From Bradyrhizobium cenepequi (GTDB lineage: Bacteria > Pseudomonadota > Alphaproteobacteria > Rhizobiales > Xanthobacteraceae): a DNA stretch of 64,000 nucleotides. Below the pieces are notes generated by a model, which searched no databases, was not told where the DNA came from, and saw only the letters and a program-made list of their open reading frames with translations. Shown here in pieces: positions 40,566 through 48,297 of the stretch (its first letter is position 1; each line of letters starts with the position of its first letter). The stretch is taken from contig NZ_JAGKJI010000011.1 in NCBI RefSeq assembly GCF_020329485.1, positions 62,001 to 126,000 of the forward strand. Direction: 5' to 3'. The translations under genes were made by a program, and so were the position numbers.

Positions 40566-42065
40566 ATGATCAAGACTGGCGCACAGCACATTGCGAGCCT
40601 ACGCGATGGACGCGAAGTTTATCTCGACGGCAAGCTGGTAACCGATGTCACCACCCATCCGGCGTTCCGTGGCGCAGTAGCCTCTGTCGGTCGGATGTTC
40701 GATTTCCAGAGCGCGCCGGAAAATCGCGATCTGATGACATTCGAGACCGATACCGGCACGCGCGCCAATCGCATCTGGGAGTTGCCTGGCAGCTACGAGG
40801 CGTTGGTCAGGCGCCGGCGCGGGCTGGAAGCGTGGACCGAACTGCATGCCGGCTTCATGGGCCGGGCGCCGGACCATGTCGCCTCCTGCATCGCGGGCAT
40901 GTATATGGGGCTCGAGGTCTTCGAGGCCTATGACAAGGAGCGCGCCAAGGCGCTTGCGGACTATTATCGCTACGCGCGCGACAACGATCTCTACCTGACT
41001 TACGTCATCATCAATCCGCAGGCGGACCGCTCGAAGAGCGCTGCCGGGCAGGCCGATCCATACTTGTCCGCGGGCATCGTGTCGCGCGATGCCGACGGCA
41101 TCACCGTGCGTGGCGCCAAGATGCTGGCGACCGGCGGGATCATGGCCAATGAGGTGTTCGTCACCTGCATCCAGCCGCTGCAGCCCGGCGACGAGAAATA
41201 CGCGATCTCGTTTGCGATCCCGATGAACACCAAGGGTCTGAAAATCCTCTCGCGCAAATCCTATGAGGCTGGGGCGGGGGCTGTGTTTGATAGCCCGCTG
41301 GCGAGCCGCTTCGACGAGAACGATGCTGTTCTGTATTTCGACGACGTCAAGGTGCCCTGGAACAGGGTGTTCATCGTCGACGACATCGCGATGTGCCAGA
41401 AGCAATTCCATGTCACGCCGGCGCACGTCTATCAGAATTACCAGGCCATGATCCGCCTCTCGATCAAGTTGCGCTTCCTTGCGGGAATTGCGCATCGCAT
41501 CGCGGAAACCAATGGCATCATCGGCTTCCCGCAGGTGAAGGAGACGCTCGGCCAGCTCGCCGCCGAAGTCAGCATGGTGGAAGCGTTCATGGTCGCGATG
41601 GAGACCAAGGGCCAGCAGCGCGGCGCCTATTTCGTGCCGGATCGGCAGATGCTCTACGGGGCGCAGACCATGACGCAGCAGCTCTATGCCAAGATCATCA
41701 ACGCGCTGCGCGAACTTGCCGGCGGCGGCATGATCATGCTGCCGTCCTCCGTGAAGGATTTCGACAATCCGGATCTGGCCAAGCTGATCGGCAAGACCCA
41801 GCAGTCGCCGGCGGCGAACGCTGTGGACAAAGTGAAGTTCTACAAGCTCGCCTGGGATGCGGTCGGATCGGAATTTGCCTCCCGGCACACGCAATATGAA
41901 ATGTTCTATGCCGGCGCGACCTTCGTCACCAAGGGGCATGCCTTCCGCACCTATGACTGGCAGAAATCGGCGGTGTTGCTGGACAAGATGCTGTCGAGCT
42001 ACGATCTGGCGGACGAATTGACCAACGAGAAAAAACCGGCTTCATCGTCCCGGGCGGTCGCCTAA
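40566..42065 (+). CDS. HpaB-type FADH2-dependent monooxygenase, copy 2
   Basis: A 499-residue HpaB-family oxygenase closely similar to copy 1 over its whole length (MGRAPDHVAS, DENDAVLYFDDVKVPWNRVF, AWDAVGSEFASRHTQYEMFYAG). The residues matching E. coli HpaB Arg113, Tyr117 and His155 are Arg100, His104 and Tyr146, again with Tyr and His exchanged. It follows the flavin reductase by 27 bp and precedes the cupin by 18 bp, so reductase and oxygenase form a two-component system. Substrate probably differs from classical 4-hydroxyphenylacetate; a phenol or hydroxylated heterocycle released by UbiD decarboxylation would suit the operon. Confidence 0.9.
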   Translation: MIKTGAQHIASLRDGREVYLDGKLVTDVTTHPAFRGAVASVGRMFDFQSAPENRDLMTFETDTGTRANRIWELPGSYEALVRRRRGLEAWTELHAGFMGRAPDHVASCIAGMYMGLEVFEAYDKERAKALADYYRYARDNDLYLTYVIINPQADRSKSAAGQADPYLSAGIVSRDADGITVRGAKMLATGGIMANEVFVTCIQPLQPGDEKYAISFAIPMNTKGLKILSRKSYEAGAGAVFDSPLASRFDENDAVLYFDDVKVPWNRVFIVDDIAMCQKQFHVTPAHVYQNYQAMIRLSIKLRFLAGIAHRIAETNGIIGFPQVKETLGQLAAEVSMVEAFMVAMETKGQQRGAYFVPDRQMLYGAQTMTQQLYAKIINALRELAGGGMIMLPSSVKDFDNPDLAKLIGKTQQSPAANAVDKVKFYKLAWDAVGSEFASRHTQYEMFYAGATFVTKGHAFRTYDWQKSAVLLDKMLSSYDLADELTNEKKPASSSRAVA

Positions 42066-42083
42066 ACTTCAGGAAAGTCGAAA

Positions 42084-42464
42084 ATGGCAATCAACAAGCT
42101 TCACGACGAGTTTCGCGCCATCGATATGTCGAGCGGGTGGGAGACGCCGGCGGGCTATCCGGCCGGCATCCAGCAGAAGATCCTCTCGGGCGCCCTGGAT
42201 GAGGTGAACAAGCGCGGCAGCCGCACCCGGCTGCTTCGGTTCGAGCCGGGCGTTTACACGACCAAGCCGTTCGTGCACGAATATTGGGAAGAGGTCTTCC
42301 TGTTTTCGGGCGACCTGATCGTCGGCAATGACGAGCAGGGTAATGGTGGTGAGTCGTTCAAGCCGAATACCTATGCCTGCCGCCCGCCGGGTGTCTATCA
42401 TGGACCGTTCAAGTCGGTGACCGGCTGCCTTCTGATGGAGATTCACTATTTCGATCCGGCCTGA
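42084..42464 (+). CDS. Cupin-domain protein (ChrR-like)
   Basis: A 126-residue single cupin. The RLLRFEPGVYTTKPFVHEYWEEVFLFSG block (about residues 48-75) has the cupin-1 pattern with likely metal ligands in HEYWEE. PPGVYHGPFKS supplies the second-motif histidine. Small cupins next to aromatic oxygenases may be dioxygenases or isomerases, or simply bind a metabolite. Its last 17 bases overlap the best candidate start of the UbiX-family gene. Confidence 0.8.
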   Translation: MAINKLHDEFRAIDMSSGWETPAGYPAGIQQKILSGALDEVNKRGSRTRLLRFEPGVYTTKPFVHEYWEEVFLFSGDLIVGNDEQGNGGESFKPNTYACRPPGVYHGPFKSVTGCLLMEIHYFDPA

Positions 42465-43059
42465 GGGCGAGCCGAGACGTCTGATCGTCGGCATCACTGG
42501 AGCGTCCGGCGCCATCTATGGCGTCCGGCTGTTGCGGCTGTTGAAATCGGCGTCGATCGAGACTCATCTGGTGATGAGCCGTTCGGCAAAAATCACGCTG
42601 ACCCAGGAACTCGACGTCAAGGTCTCGGACGTGACGGCCTTGGCTGATGTCGTCCACCAGGTCGACAATATCGGCGCCCCGATCTCGAGCGGCTCGTTCA
42701 AGACGGTCGGCATGGTAATCGCGCCGTGTTCGATGCGAAGCCTTGCCGAGATCGCCAGCGGTGTGACGTCGTCGCTGGTGACCCGCGCAGCCGACGTGGT
42801 CTTGAAAGAGCGCCGCCGGCTCGTGCTGATGGTGCGCGAGGCGCCGCTGCATCTCGGGCATCTCAAGTCGATGGCGGCCGCGACCGAAATCGGCGCCATC
42901 ATCTACCCGCCCGTGCCGGCGTTCTACGCCCGCCCGGAAAGCCTCGAGCAAATGGTCGACCATACGCTCGGCCGCGTCCTCGACCTCTTTGATATCTCGA
43001 CCGACGTGGTCAGTCGCTGGCAGGGACTCGCGCCTGCCGATACCAAGGAATCGCGTTGA
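42448..43059 (+). CDS. UbiX-family flavin prenyltransferase (non-canonical start)
   Basis: Makes prenylated FMN, the cofactor needed by UbiD decarboxylases. The conserved opening RLIVGITGASGAIYGVRLL lies at 42475-42531, and the family blocks APCSMRSLAEIASG, REAPLHLGHLKSMA and PPVPAFYARP follow in order. There is no ATG, GTG or TTG in frame before the flavin-binding GITGASG motif; the first is TTG at 42532, which would remove it. The best candidate is ATT at 42448, seven bases after GGAG and inside the end of the cupin gene (203 residues). CTG at 42481 is the alternative. The frame is otherwise intact. The next gene overlaps its stop. Confidence 0.8.
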   Translation: MSIRPEGEPRRLIVGITGASGAIYGVRLLRLLKSASIETHLVMSRSAKITLTQELDVKVSDVTALADVVHQVDNIGAPISSGSFKTVGMVIAPCSMRSLAEIASGVTSSLVTRAADVVLKERRRLVLMVREAPLHLGHLKSMAAATEIGAIIYPPVPAFYARPESLEQMVDHTLGRVLDLFDISTDVVSRWQGLAPADTKESR

Positions 43060-43631
43060 GCGGCGACGCGCCACGGCCGGCGCGCGGCGCCACGGCTGGC
43101 GCGAGCCAGGCGATCGATGCGGAAAGCTGGGCGTTCGCGCTAGAGCTTTATGCGGAGCCCGGCGTCAGTGATGCCTGCCTTCAATTGCAGAACGAATGCG
43201 GCGTCGACGTCATGATGTTGTTGATGGCGACGTTCGCTGCGGTCCGCCGCGGGATCATGTTGACGCCAACAGATGTTGCAGAGATGGATGCGGCATGTCG
43301 CGGCTGGCGTGAGCAGATCGTGCTCCCCCTGCGCGCGCTCCGCACGACGTTGAGATCGGGGCCGCCGCCGGCGCCGAACGAGCAGACCGAGAAACTGCGG
43401 TCGAGCATCAAGGCGGCCGAGCTGTCCGCCGAACGGCTGCAGAATGACGTGCTCGCGCAATGGCTTGCGAAGCTGCCATCGCAGTCGCGTGCACTGCAGC
43501 GTAAGGACATCATCAGCGCATTGCGAGCCGTGGTCGATCTTGCGTTGCAAGGGCGCCGCGGACAGCCGAGCGCAGCGCAGCTCTCGCTGATCGACGTGAT
43601 CGTCGGTAAAGCGGTTGGGATTTCCAACTAA
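43056..43631 (+). CDS. TIGR02444 family protein (DUF2390)
   Basis: A 191-residue protein with the TIGR02444 pattern: WAFALELYAEPGVSDACLQL and NECGVDVMMLLMATFAA at residues 24-62, then an all-helical remainder. The family has no assigned reaction. The start is TTG at 43056, overlapping the UbiX stop (TTGA), so the two are translationally coupled. Its place between UbiX and UbiD suggests a helper role in the decarboxylase system, which is inference only. Confidence 0.75.
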   Translation: MSGDAPRPARGATAGASQAIDAESWAFALELYAEPGVSDACLQLQNECGVDVMMLLMATFAAVRRGIMLTPTDVAEMDAACRGWREQIVLPLRALRTTLRSGPPPAPNEQTEKLRSSIKAAELSAERLQNDVLAQWLAKLPSQSRALQRKDIISALRAVVDLALQGRRGQPSAAQLSLIDVIVGKAVGISN

Positions 43632-43682
43632 GCCGGTCAGCCCACGCGTACATCTTCACCACTGTGTGCCTAGCAAGCAGGC

Positions 43683-43710
43683 TTGACTAGCTTTATTGCT
43701 TAGCTATTCT
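43683..43710 (+). promoter_or_regulatory. Candidate promoter of the UbiD-TTT operon
   Basis: TTGACT (43683-43688), a 16-base spacer and TATTCT (43705-43710). An operator of the TAGCT-N9-AGCTA type fills the spacer, so the unit can be transcribed separately from the UbiX operon but under the same control. Confidence 0.45.
43688..43706. promoter_or_regulatory. MarR-type operator, copy 4 (TAGCT-N9-AGCTA)
   Basis: Perfect 19-bp match to the pattern at 35748 and 39968. It lies 134 bp upstream of the UbiD start, between the candidate -35 and -10 boxes. Confidence 0.75.
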
Positions 43711-43726
43711 TGTTTAACAATTTTTC

Positions 43727-43775
43727 GAGCATGATCCGGAAAAGTGGAAACCGGTTTTCCGAAAAGATCATGCTC
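43727..43775. repeat. Palindromic intergenic repeat (GAGCATGATC...GATCATGCTC)
   Basis: A 49-bp imperfect palindrome whose ends GAGCATGATC and GATCATGCTC are exact reverse complements, with GGAAACCGGTTTTCC-like complementarity in the centre. I recognise it as a repeat common in intergenic DNA of Bradyrhizobium, Rhodopseudomonas and Nitrobacter. It lies in the leader between the UbiD promoter region and the UbiD start, so it would fold in the mRNA. Confidence 0.75.
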
Positions 43776-43788
43776 CAACAAAGAGATG

Positions 43789-43826
43789 AGATCATGATCC
43801 GATCCGTTCCAATCGGATCATGATCT
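43789..43826. repeat. Perfect 15-bp inverted repeat in the UbiD leader
   Basis: AGATCATGATCCGAT (43789-43803) and ATCGGATCATGATCT (43812-43826) are exact reverse complements separated by 8 bases. The structure ends 13 bases before the UbiD start and contains the ATCATGATC core also found in the adjoining repeat. It forms a strong hairpin right before the ribosome site. Confidence 0.7.
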
Positions 43827-43839
43827 AATAGGATCGATC

Positions 43840-45261
43840 TTGCAGCCTGAAGTTCTCGATACGCGTTTCCGTTCGGCGCTGGCCCGTCTGGCACAGCGTG
43901 GCCGCATCCTCAGCTATGAAAAGCCAGTCGATCCGCATCTCGAGCTCGCTGCGATACTGAAGAAGCACGACGGCAAACAGGTGTTGCTGTTTCCGTCGGT
44001 CAAGGGCGCGGACGCTCCGGTCGTCGGCAACCTCCTGAGTTCGAGGGAAAATTGCGAAGCCGGCTTCGGACTGGATTTCAGAGGCATCCGCGGTCTCGTG
44101 CAGCGCGCGCTCGGTGGTCCGCTGAAGCCGGAGCTCGTGAGCGAAGTTCCTGTTCAGGAAGTGGTGCTGCGCACCGGCTTTGACATCACGAAGATCATTC
44201 CCGCGTTGTTTCATGCGCCGGGCGATGCTGGGCGTTACATCACCGCCGGCATTGTGGTGGTGAAGGATCCGGTCACCGGCGTCTACAACGCCTCCTACCA
44301 TCGCCTGCAGCTGTTGGGACCGGACCGGGTCGCAATCAAGCTCGACTTCGGCCGTCATTTGCGGCTTGCGTTCGAGCGCGCCAAGGAGCAGGGCAGGTCG
44401 CTGCCGGTCGCGGTCTGTATCGGCACCGACCTCGCGCTGCACTTCACGGCGGCGACCATGGGTTCGCAGATGCCGGAAAGCGCCGACGAGCTTGCCGTCG
44501 CCGGCGGGCTGGCGGGTCGGCCGCTCACGGTTGGTAGAGCGGTATCGCAGGACATCTTGGTGCCGGCGGAGAGCGAGTTTGTTCTTGAAGGCGAGATCTT
44601 GGCCGACGAGCTGGCTCCCGAGGGGCCATTCGGCGAATTCGTCGGCTTCGCCGCGCCGGCGGCCGATGCGCCGGTGTTGAAGATCACTGCGGTCACGCAT
44701 CGGCTGCGTCCGATCTACCACGTCATCAATGGCTTCGGGCGGGAGACCATCATCCTGCGGAAATACGTGCTGGAGGCCAGCCTCCTCAAAGTGCTGCAGT
44801 CGGCGATTCCGATCGTGACCGACGTCGAGATGACGTCAGGTGGCCTGCATCGCTTCCATGCAGTAATCCAGGTCCACAAGCAGAGTCGGCAGCACAATGG
44901 GCTTCAGCGCAATGCGATCTTGGCGGCGTTCGGCGCTTTGAAGGATCTCGATCTCATCACCGTTGTCGACCACGACATCGACATCCGCGATCCCATCGAC
45001 GTGGAATATGCAGTGGCGACGCGCATGGAAGCATCTTCCGATCTGTTTCTCATCCCGGGCGCGCGCGGGCACGAATATGTGCGCGTCAGCAAGGAAGGCG
45101 TGCGCACCAAGCTCGGCATCGACGCCACGGTGCCGTTCGAGGATCAGGTCAAGTTCCGGCGCGTCGAGTTTGCGCCGACGCCGGTCGAGCTCAGCGAATT
45201 CACGGCGGGTGAGGCAGTCGCCAGAAGCGCGCTCGGTCTTGCCGGATCGAACATCACCTGA
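43840..45261 (+). CDS. UbiD-family prenyl-FMN-dependent decarboxylase
   Basis: A 473-residue UbiD-family enzyme for reversible decarboxylation of aromatic or unsaturated acids. The family blocks are present: the YEKPVDPHLELAAI opening, YNASYHRLQLLGPDRVAIKL, and APEGPFGEFVGF, which carries a catalytic glutamate, with further acidic residues in DHDIDIRDPIDVEYAVATR. The start is TTG at 43840 with AGGA six bases upstream. The UbiX homologue that would make its cofactor lies 0.8 kb upstream, and a solute transporter follows directly. The shared operator suggests that decarboxylation is one step of the HpaBC/amidohydrolase pathway. Confidence 0.9.
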   Translation: MQPEVLDTRFRSALARLAQRGRILSYEKPVDPHLELAAILKKHDGKQVLLFPSVKGADAPVVGNLLSSRENCEAGFGLDFRGIRGLVQRALGGPLKPELVSEVPVQEVVLRTGFDITKIIPALFHAPGDAGRYITAGIVVVKDPVTGVYNASYHRLQLLGPDRVAIKLDFGRHLRLAFERAKEQGRSLPVAVCIGTDLALHFTAATMGSQMPESADELAVAGGLAGRPLTVGRAVSQDILVPAESEFVLEGEILADELAPEGPFGEFVGFAAPAADAPVLKITAVTHRLRPIYHVINGFGRETIILRKYVLEASLLKVLQSAIPIVTDVEMTSGGLHRFHAVIQVHKQSRQHNGLQRNAILAAFGALKDLDLITVVDHDIDIRDPIDVEYAVATRMEASSDLFLIPGARGHEYVRVSKEGVRTKLGIDATVPFEDQVKFRRVEFAPTPVELSEFTAGEAVARSALGLAGSNIT

Positions 45262-45301
45262 ATCCTTTTCAACAAATAGATCACACGCGGGGAAACGAAA
45301 G

Positions 45302-46267
45302 ATGATGCGAATTGCAGCGGCCATTCTGTCGGCAGGCATGGCATTGGGCGCCACGACGGCATCGGCGCAGGAGTGGCCGAGCAAGACGATCAAGCTGGTC
45401 GTGCCCTATGCACCGGGTGGCTACACCGATTCAGTCGCGCGCATCGCGGCGCGATATCTCGAGAAGGAATTGGGGCAGACGGTGATCGTCGACAACCGCG
45501 CCGGCGGCGGCGGCATCGTCGGCTCCGACATCGTGGCGAAGTCGCCGGGCGACGGTTACACACTCTGCATCTGCAGCGTCGGCGCCATCTCGGTCGCTCC
45601 GGTCGCGCAAACGACGTCGTATGATCCGGTGAAGAGCTTCAAGCCGGTCAGCATCGTCAGCACGATTCCGCAGACCGTGATCGTCAATCCGTCGCTCCCG
45701 ATCAATACGATGCAGGATCTCGTTACGTATGCCAAGGCGAACCCGGGCAAGCTGAGCTATGGGTCGAGCGGTGCCGGCGGCCTGATGCACTACTCGGTGC
45801 AGCTCTTCGATGCGCGGAACGGGACCAAGATGACCCACGTTCCCTTCAAGGGCGGCTCGCCGGCCACGGCCGCCGTGGTCTCGGGCGAAGTCAATCTGTC
45901 CTTCACCAACATGACCGATGCATTGCCGCAGATGGAAGCCAACAAGGTGCGTGCGCTGGCGGTGACGTCTGCAAAGCGCAACGAGTTCGCGCCGCAATTG
46001 CCGACCGTCTCTGAAACGGTGACACCGGGCTACAGCGTCGAGTCATGGAATGGCGTGATGGCGCCAGCCAGCACGCCGGATCCCATCATCGCCAAACTGT
46101 CCGATGTGCTGAAGAAGATGGCGGCCGACCCCGAGATGAAGAAGAGCATGGCGGTAGTCGGCGCCTCGACGGTGTTCACGACACCAGAGGAATATAAGGC
46201 GCAGATCGCGGCTGAAGTCGAGCAGTGGCGCGCGCTGCTCAAGGAAATCGCCGAGAAGAAGAACTGA
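45302..46267 (+). CDS. Tripartite tricarboxylate transporter binding protein (TctC/Bug)
   Basis: Periplasmic binding protein of 321 residues with a signal peptide ending TTASAQ. The mature start EWPSKTIKLVVPYAPGGYTD is the Bug-family signature. The central segment FTNMTDALPQMEANKVRALAV is also conserved. ATGs at 45302 and 45305 follow GGGGAAACG. It sits 40 bp after UbiD and is followed by TctB and TctA genes, so the three form a complete importer. Such systems carry carboxylates including aromatic dicarboxylates. Confidence 0.9.
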   Translation: MMRIAAAILSAGMALGATTASAQEWPSKTIKLVVPYAPGGYTDSVARIAARYLEKELGQTVIVDNRAGGGGIVGSDIVAKSPGDGYTLCICSVGAISVAPVAQTTSYDPVKSFKPVSIVSTIPQTVIVNPSLPINTMQDLVTYAKANPGKLSYGSSGAGGLMHYSVQLFDARNGTKMTHVPFKGGSPATAAVVSGEVNLSFTNMTDALPQMEANKVRALAVTSAKRNEFAPQLPTVSETVTPGYSVESWNGVMAPASTPDPIIAKLSDVLKKMAADPEMKKSMAVVGASTVFTTPEEYKAQIAAEVEQWRALLKEIAEKKN

Positions 46268-46305
46268 CTGGCCTCAGAACAGGTCAGCGGGGAGGCAATA
46301 TCAGC

Positions 46306-46758
46306 ATGAGGTCACCTGCCGGGCGCGGCCATAACACCGACTTCTATTCCGGCTTGCTGCTGGTAGCGGTCGCGACCGTGGCGCTGCTTTATATCCGAAC
46401 GCTTGAAGTCGGCACCGTTCTGGAGATGGGGCCTGGCTACTTTCCGCTCGGGCTTGCGCTCGTCTTGTTGGGCATGGGACTTTGCCTCGCCGTCAAGGGG
46501 CTGCTCGCCGAAGGCAGTCCGATTGGATCGTTCCATCTGCGGCCGTTGATCTGCATCCTGCTGTCCTTCACAGCCTTCGGCGTGCTGGTCGAGCGCGCCG
46601 GGTTGATTATTGCGATCCTGGCGCAGGTGGCGATCGCGCATTTCGCGTCCGTCGAGACCCGTTGGCGGCAAAGCCTTGTGAGCGGCGTGCTGCTGGCGGC
46701 GGCGTCAGCCGTGATCTTTGTCTGGCTTCTCAAGATCCCGGTGGACCTGCTGCCATGA
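46306..46758 (+). CDS. Tripartite tricarboxylate transporter small membrane subunit (TctB)
   Basis: Small inner-membrane subunit of 150 residues with four hydrophobic helices. LEMGPGYFPLGLALVLLGMG (about residues 46-65) is the TctB family block. The start at MRSPAGRGH fits; GGGGAGG lies 10 bases upstream. Its stop overlaps the TctA start by 4 bp. Confidence 0.88.
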   Translation: MRSPAGRGHNTDFYSGLLLVAVATVALLYIRTLEVGTVLEMGPGYFPLGLALVLLGMGLCLAVKGLLAEGSPIGSFHLRPLICILLSFTAFGVLVERAGLIIAILAQVAIAHFASVETRWRQSLVSGVLLAAASAVIFVWLLKIPVDLLP

Positions 46759-48257
46759 CCGATGTCTTTGCCGCACTTGGCCACGGCTTTGCCGTCGCCG
46801 CGACGCCGATCAACCTGTTCTTCTGCCTGGCCGGGGCCATCTGCGGCACGCTGATCGGCGTGCTGCCTGGCCTTGGACCGGTCGCCACGATCTCGCTATT
46901 GCTGCCTGCGACCTATGCGCTCAGTCCGGTCTCCGCGATCATCATGCTGGCCGGCATCTACTACGGCGCCCAGTATGGCGGCTCGACGACGGCGATCCTG
47001 GTCAACATTCCCGGCGAATCCACCTCCGTGGTCACCGCCATCGATGGCTACAAGATGGCCCAGCAGGGCAGGGCGAGCGAGGCGCTCGCGATCGCTGCGA
47101 TCGGGTCGTTCATCGCCGGCTGCATCGGTACGGTCGTCATCGCGCTTCTTGGACCGCCGCTCGCCCTGATGACGCAGCAGTTTGCCTCGCCGGACTATTT
47201 TTCGCTGATGGTGCTCGGGCTCGTGTCGGCCGTGGTGCTCGCCAATGGTTCCGCGTTCCGCGCCATCGCGATGATCTTTCTCGGCCTGCTGCTCGGCATG
47301 GTCGGCATGGACCTCAACACCGGCGAAGCCCGCATGACGTTCGGCCTTGTCGAATTGTCCGATGGCATCAATTTCGTCGCGCTCGTCATGGGGCTGTTCG
47401 GCGTCGCCGAGGTGATCTCCAACCTCGAAGGCGCGTCGGTGCGTATCGTCAACAAGATGCGGATCGGCACCATCTGGCCGTCATTCAAGGCGTTGCGAGG
47501 TGCCTGGGGCGCGGTTCTGCGCGGCACCGCGCTCGGTACGCTGTTCGGCATCCTGCCGGGCGGTGGCGCCACTATCGCGTCATTCTCGGCCTACGCCCTC
47601 GAGAAGCGCGTCGCCAGGGATCGGTCACGCTTCGGCAATGGCGCCATTGAAGGGGTGGCGGGGCCCGAAAGCGCCAACAATGCCGCGGCGCAGACCTCGT
47701 TCGTGCCGCTCCTGACAATGGGCATCCCGACCAGCGCCACCATGGCGCTGATGGTCGGCGCGTTGACGCTGCATGGCATCGCGCCCGGACCGATGATCAT
47801 CTCCCGGCAGCCCGACCTGTTCTGGGGCCTGATTGCCAGCATGTTCCTCGGCAATGCCATGCTGGTGATCATCAATCTGCCGATGATCGGCATTTGGGTT
47901 CGTCTGCTCGCGGTTCCCTATCGGCTGCTCTATCTGGTGATCGTCGTGATCTGCGCGATCGGCGTCTACTCGGTGAACAATTCGAGCTTCGACGTCTACA
48001 TGACGGTCGGCTTCTCCCTGCTGGGCTACGTCCTGCGCAAGCTCGACGCCGAGCCGGCGCCACTGTTGATGGGATTTGTGCTCGGACCCATGGTCGAGGA
48101 GAATTTTCGGCGCAGCCTGATCACCTCGCATGGCGATCCCATGATCTTCCTGCAGCGGCCGATCAGTCTCGCGCTGCTCCTGGTCTCGGCGGCGTTGCTG
48201 ATCTCGATCATGATGCCGGCGGTCCGGCAGCGCCGCGTCGAAGTATTCCAGGAATGA
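46755..48257 (+). CDS. Tripartite tricarboxylate transporter large membrane subunit (TctA)
   Basis: Large membrane subunit of 500 residues with about twelve helices. GVLPGLGPVATISLLLP (about residues 36-52), YYGAQYGGSTTAILVNIPGE and GILPGGGATIASFSAYALEK are the conserved TctA motifs. The ATG lies inside the stop of TctB. The large upstream in-frame extension seen in the raw reading frame is the out-of-frame TctB gene. Confidence 0.92.
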   Translation: MTDVFAALGHGFAVAATPINLFFCLAGAICGTLIGVLPGLGPVATISLLLPATYALSPVSAIIMLAGIYYGAQYGGSTTAILVNIPGESTSVVTAIDGYKMAQQGRASEALAIAAIGSFIAGCIGTVVIALLGPPLALMTQQFASPDYFSLMVLGLVSAVVLANGSAFRAIAMIFLGLLLGMVGMDLNTGEARMTFGLVELSDGINFVALVMGLFGVAEVISNLEGASVRIVNKMRIGTIWPSFKALRGAWGAVLRGTALGTLFGILPGGGATIASFSAYALEKRVARDRSRFGNGAIEGVAGPESANNAAAQTSFVPLLTMGIPTSATMALMVGALTLHGIAPGPMIISRQPDLFWGLIASMFLGNAMLVIINLPMIGIWVRLLAVPYRLLYLVIVVICAIGVYSVNNSSFDVYMTVGFSLLGYVLRKLDAEPAPLLMGFVLGPMVEENFRRSLITSHGDPMIFLQRPISLALLLVSAALLISIMMPAVRQRRVEVFQE

Positions 48258-48297
48258 GCGGCCGGCAGGACGCCGTAACGCAATCAGGAACGCGCCC

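Noticed and set aside
40599-41939. 446-codon open frame on the minus strand
   Set aside because: Antisense shadow of the second HpaB gene; no ribosome site or domain.
42448-43059. UbiX gene as a pseudogene or frameshifted fusion with the cupin
   Set aside because: The UbiX frame is intact through all family motifs to its stop and the cupin has a normal end; only the start codon is unusual.
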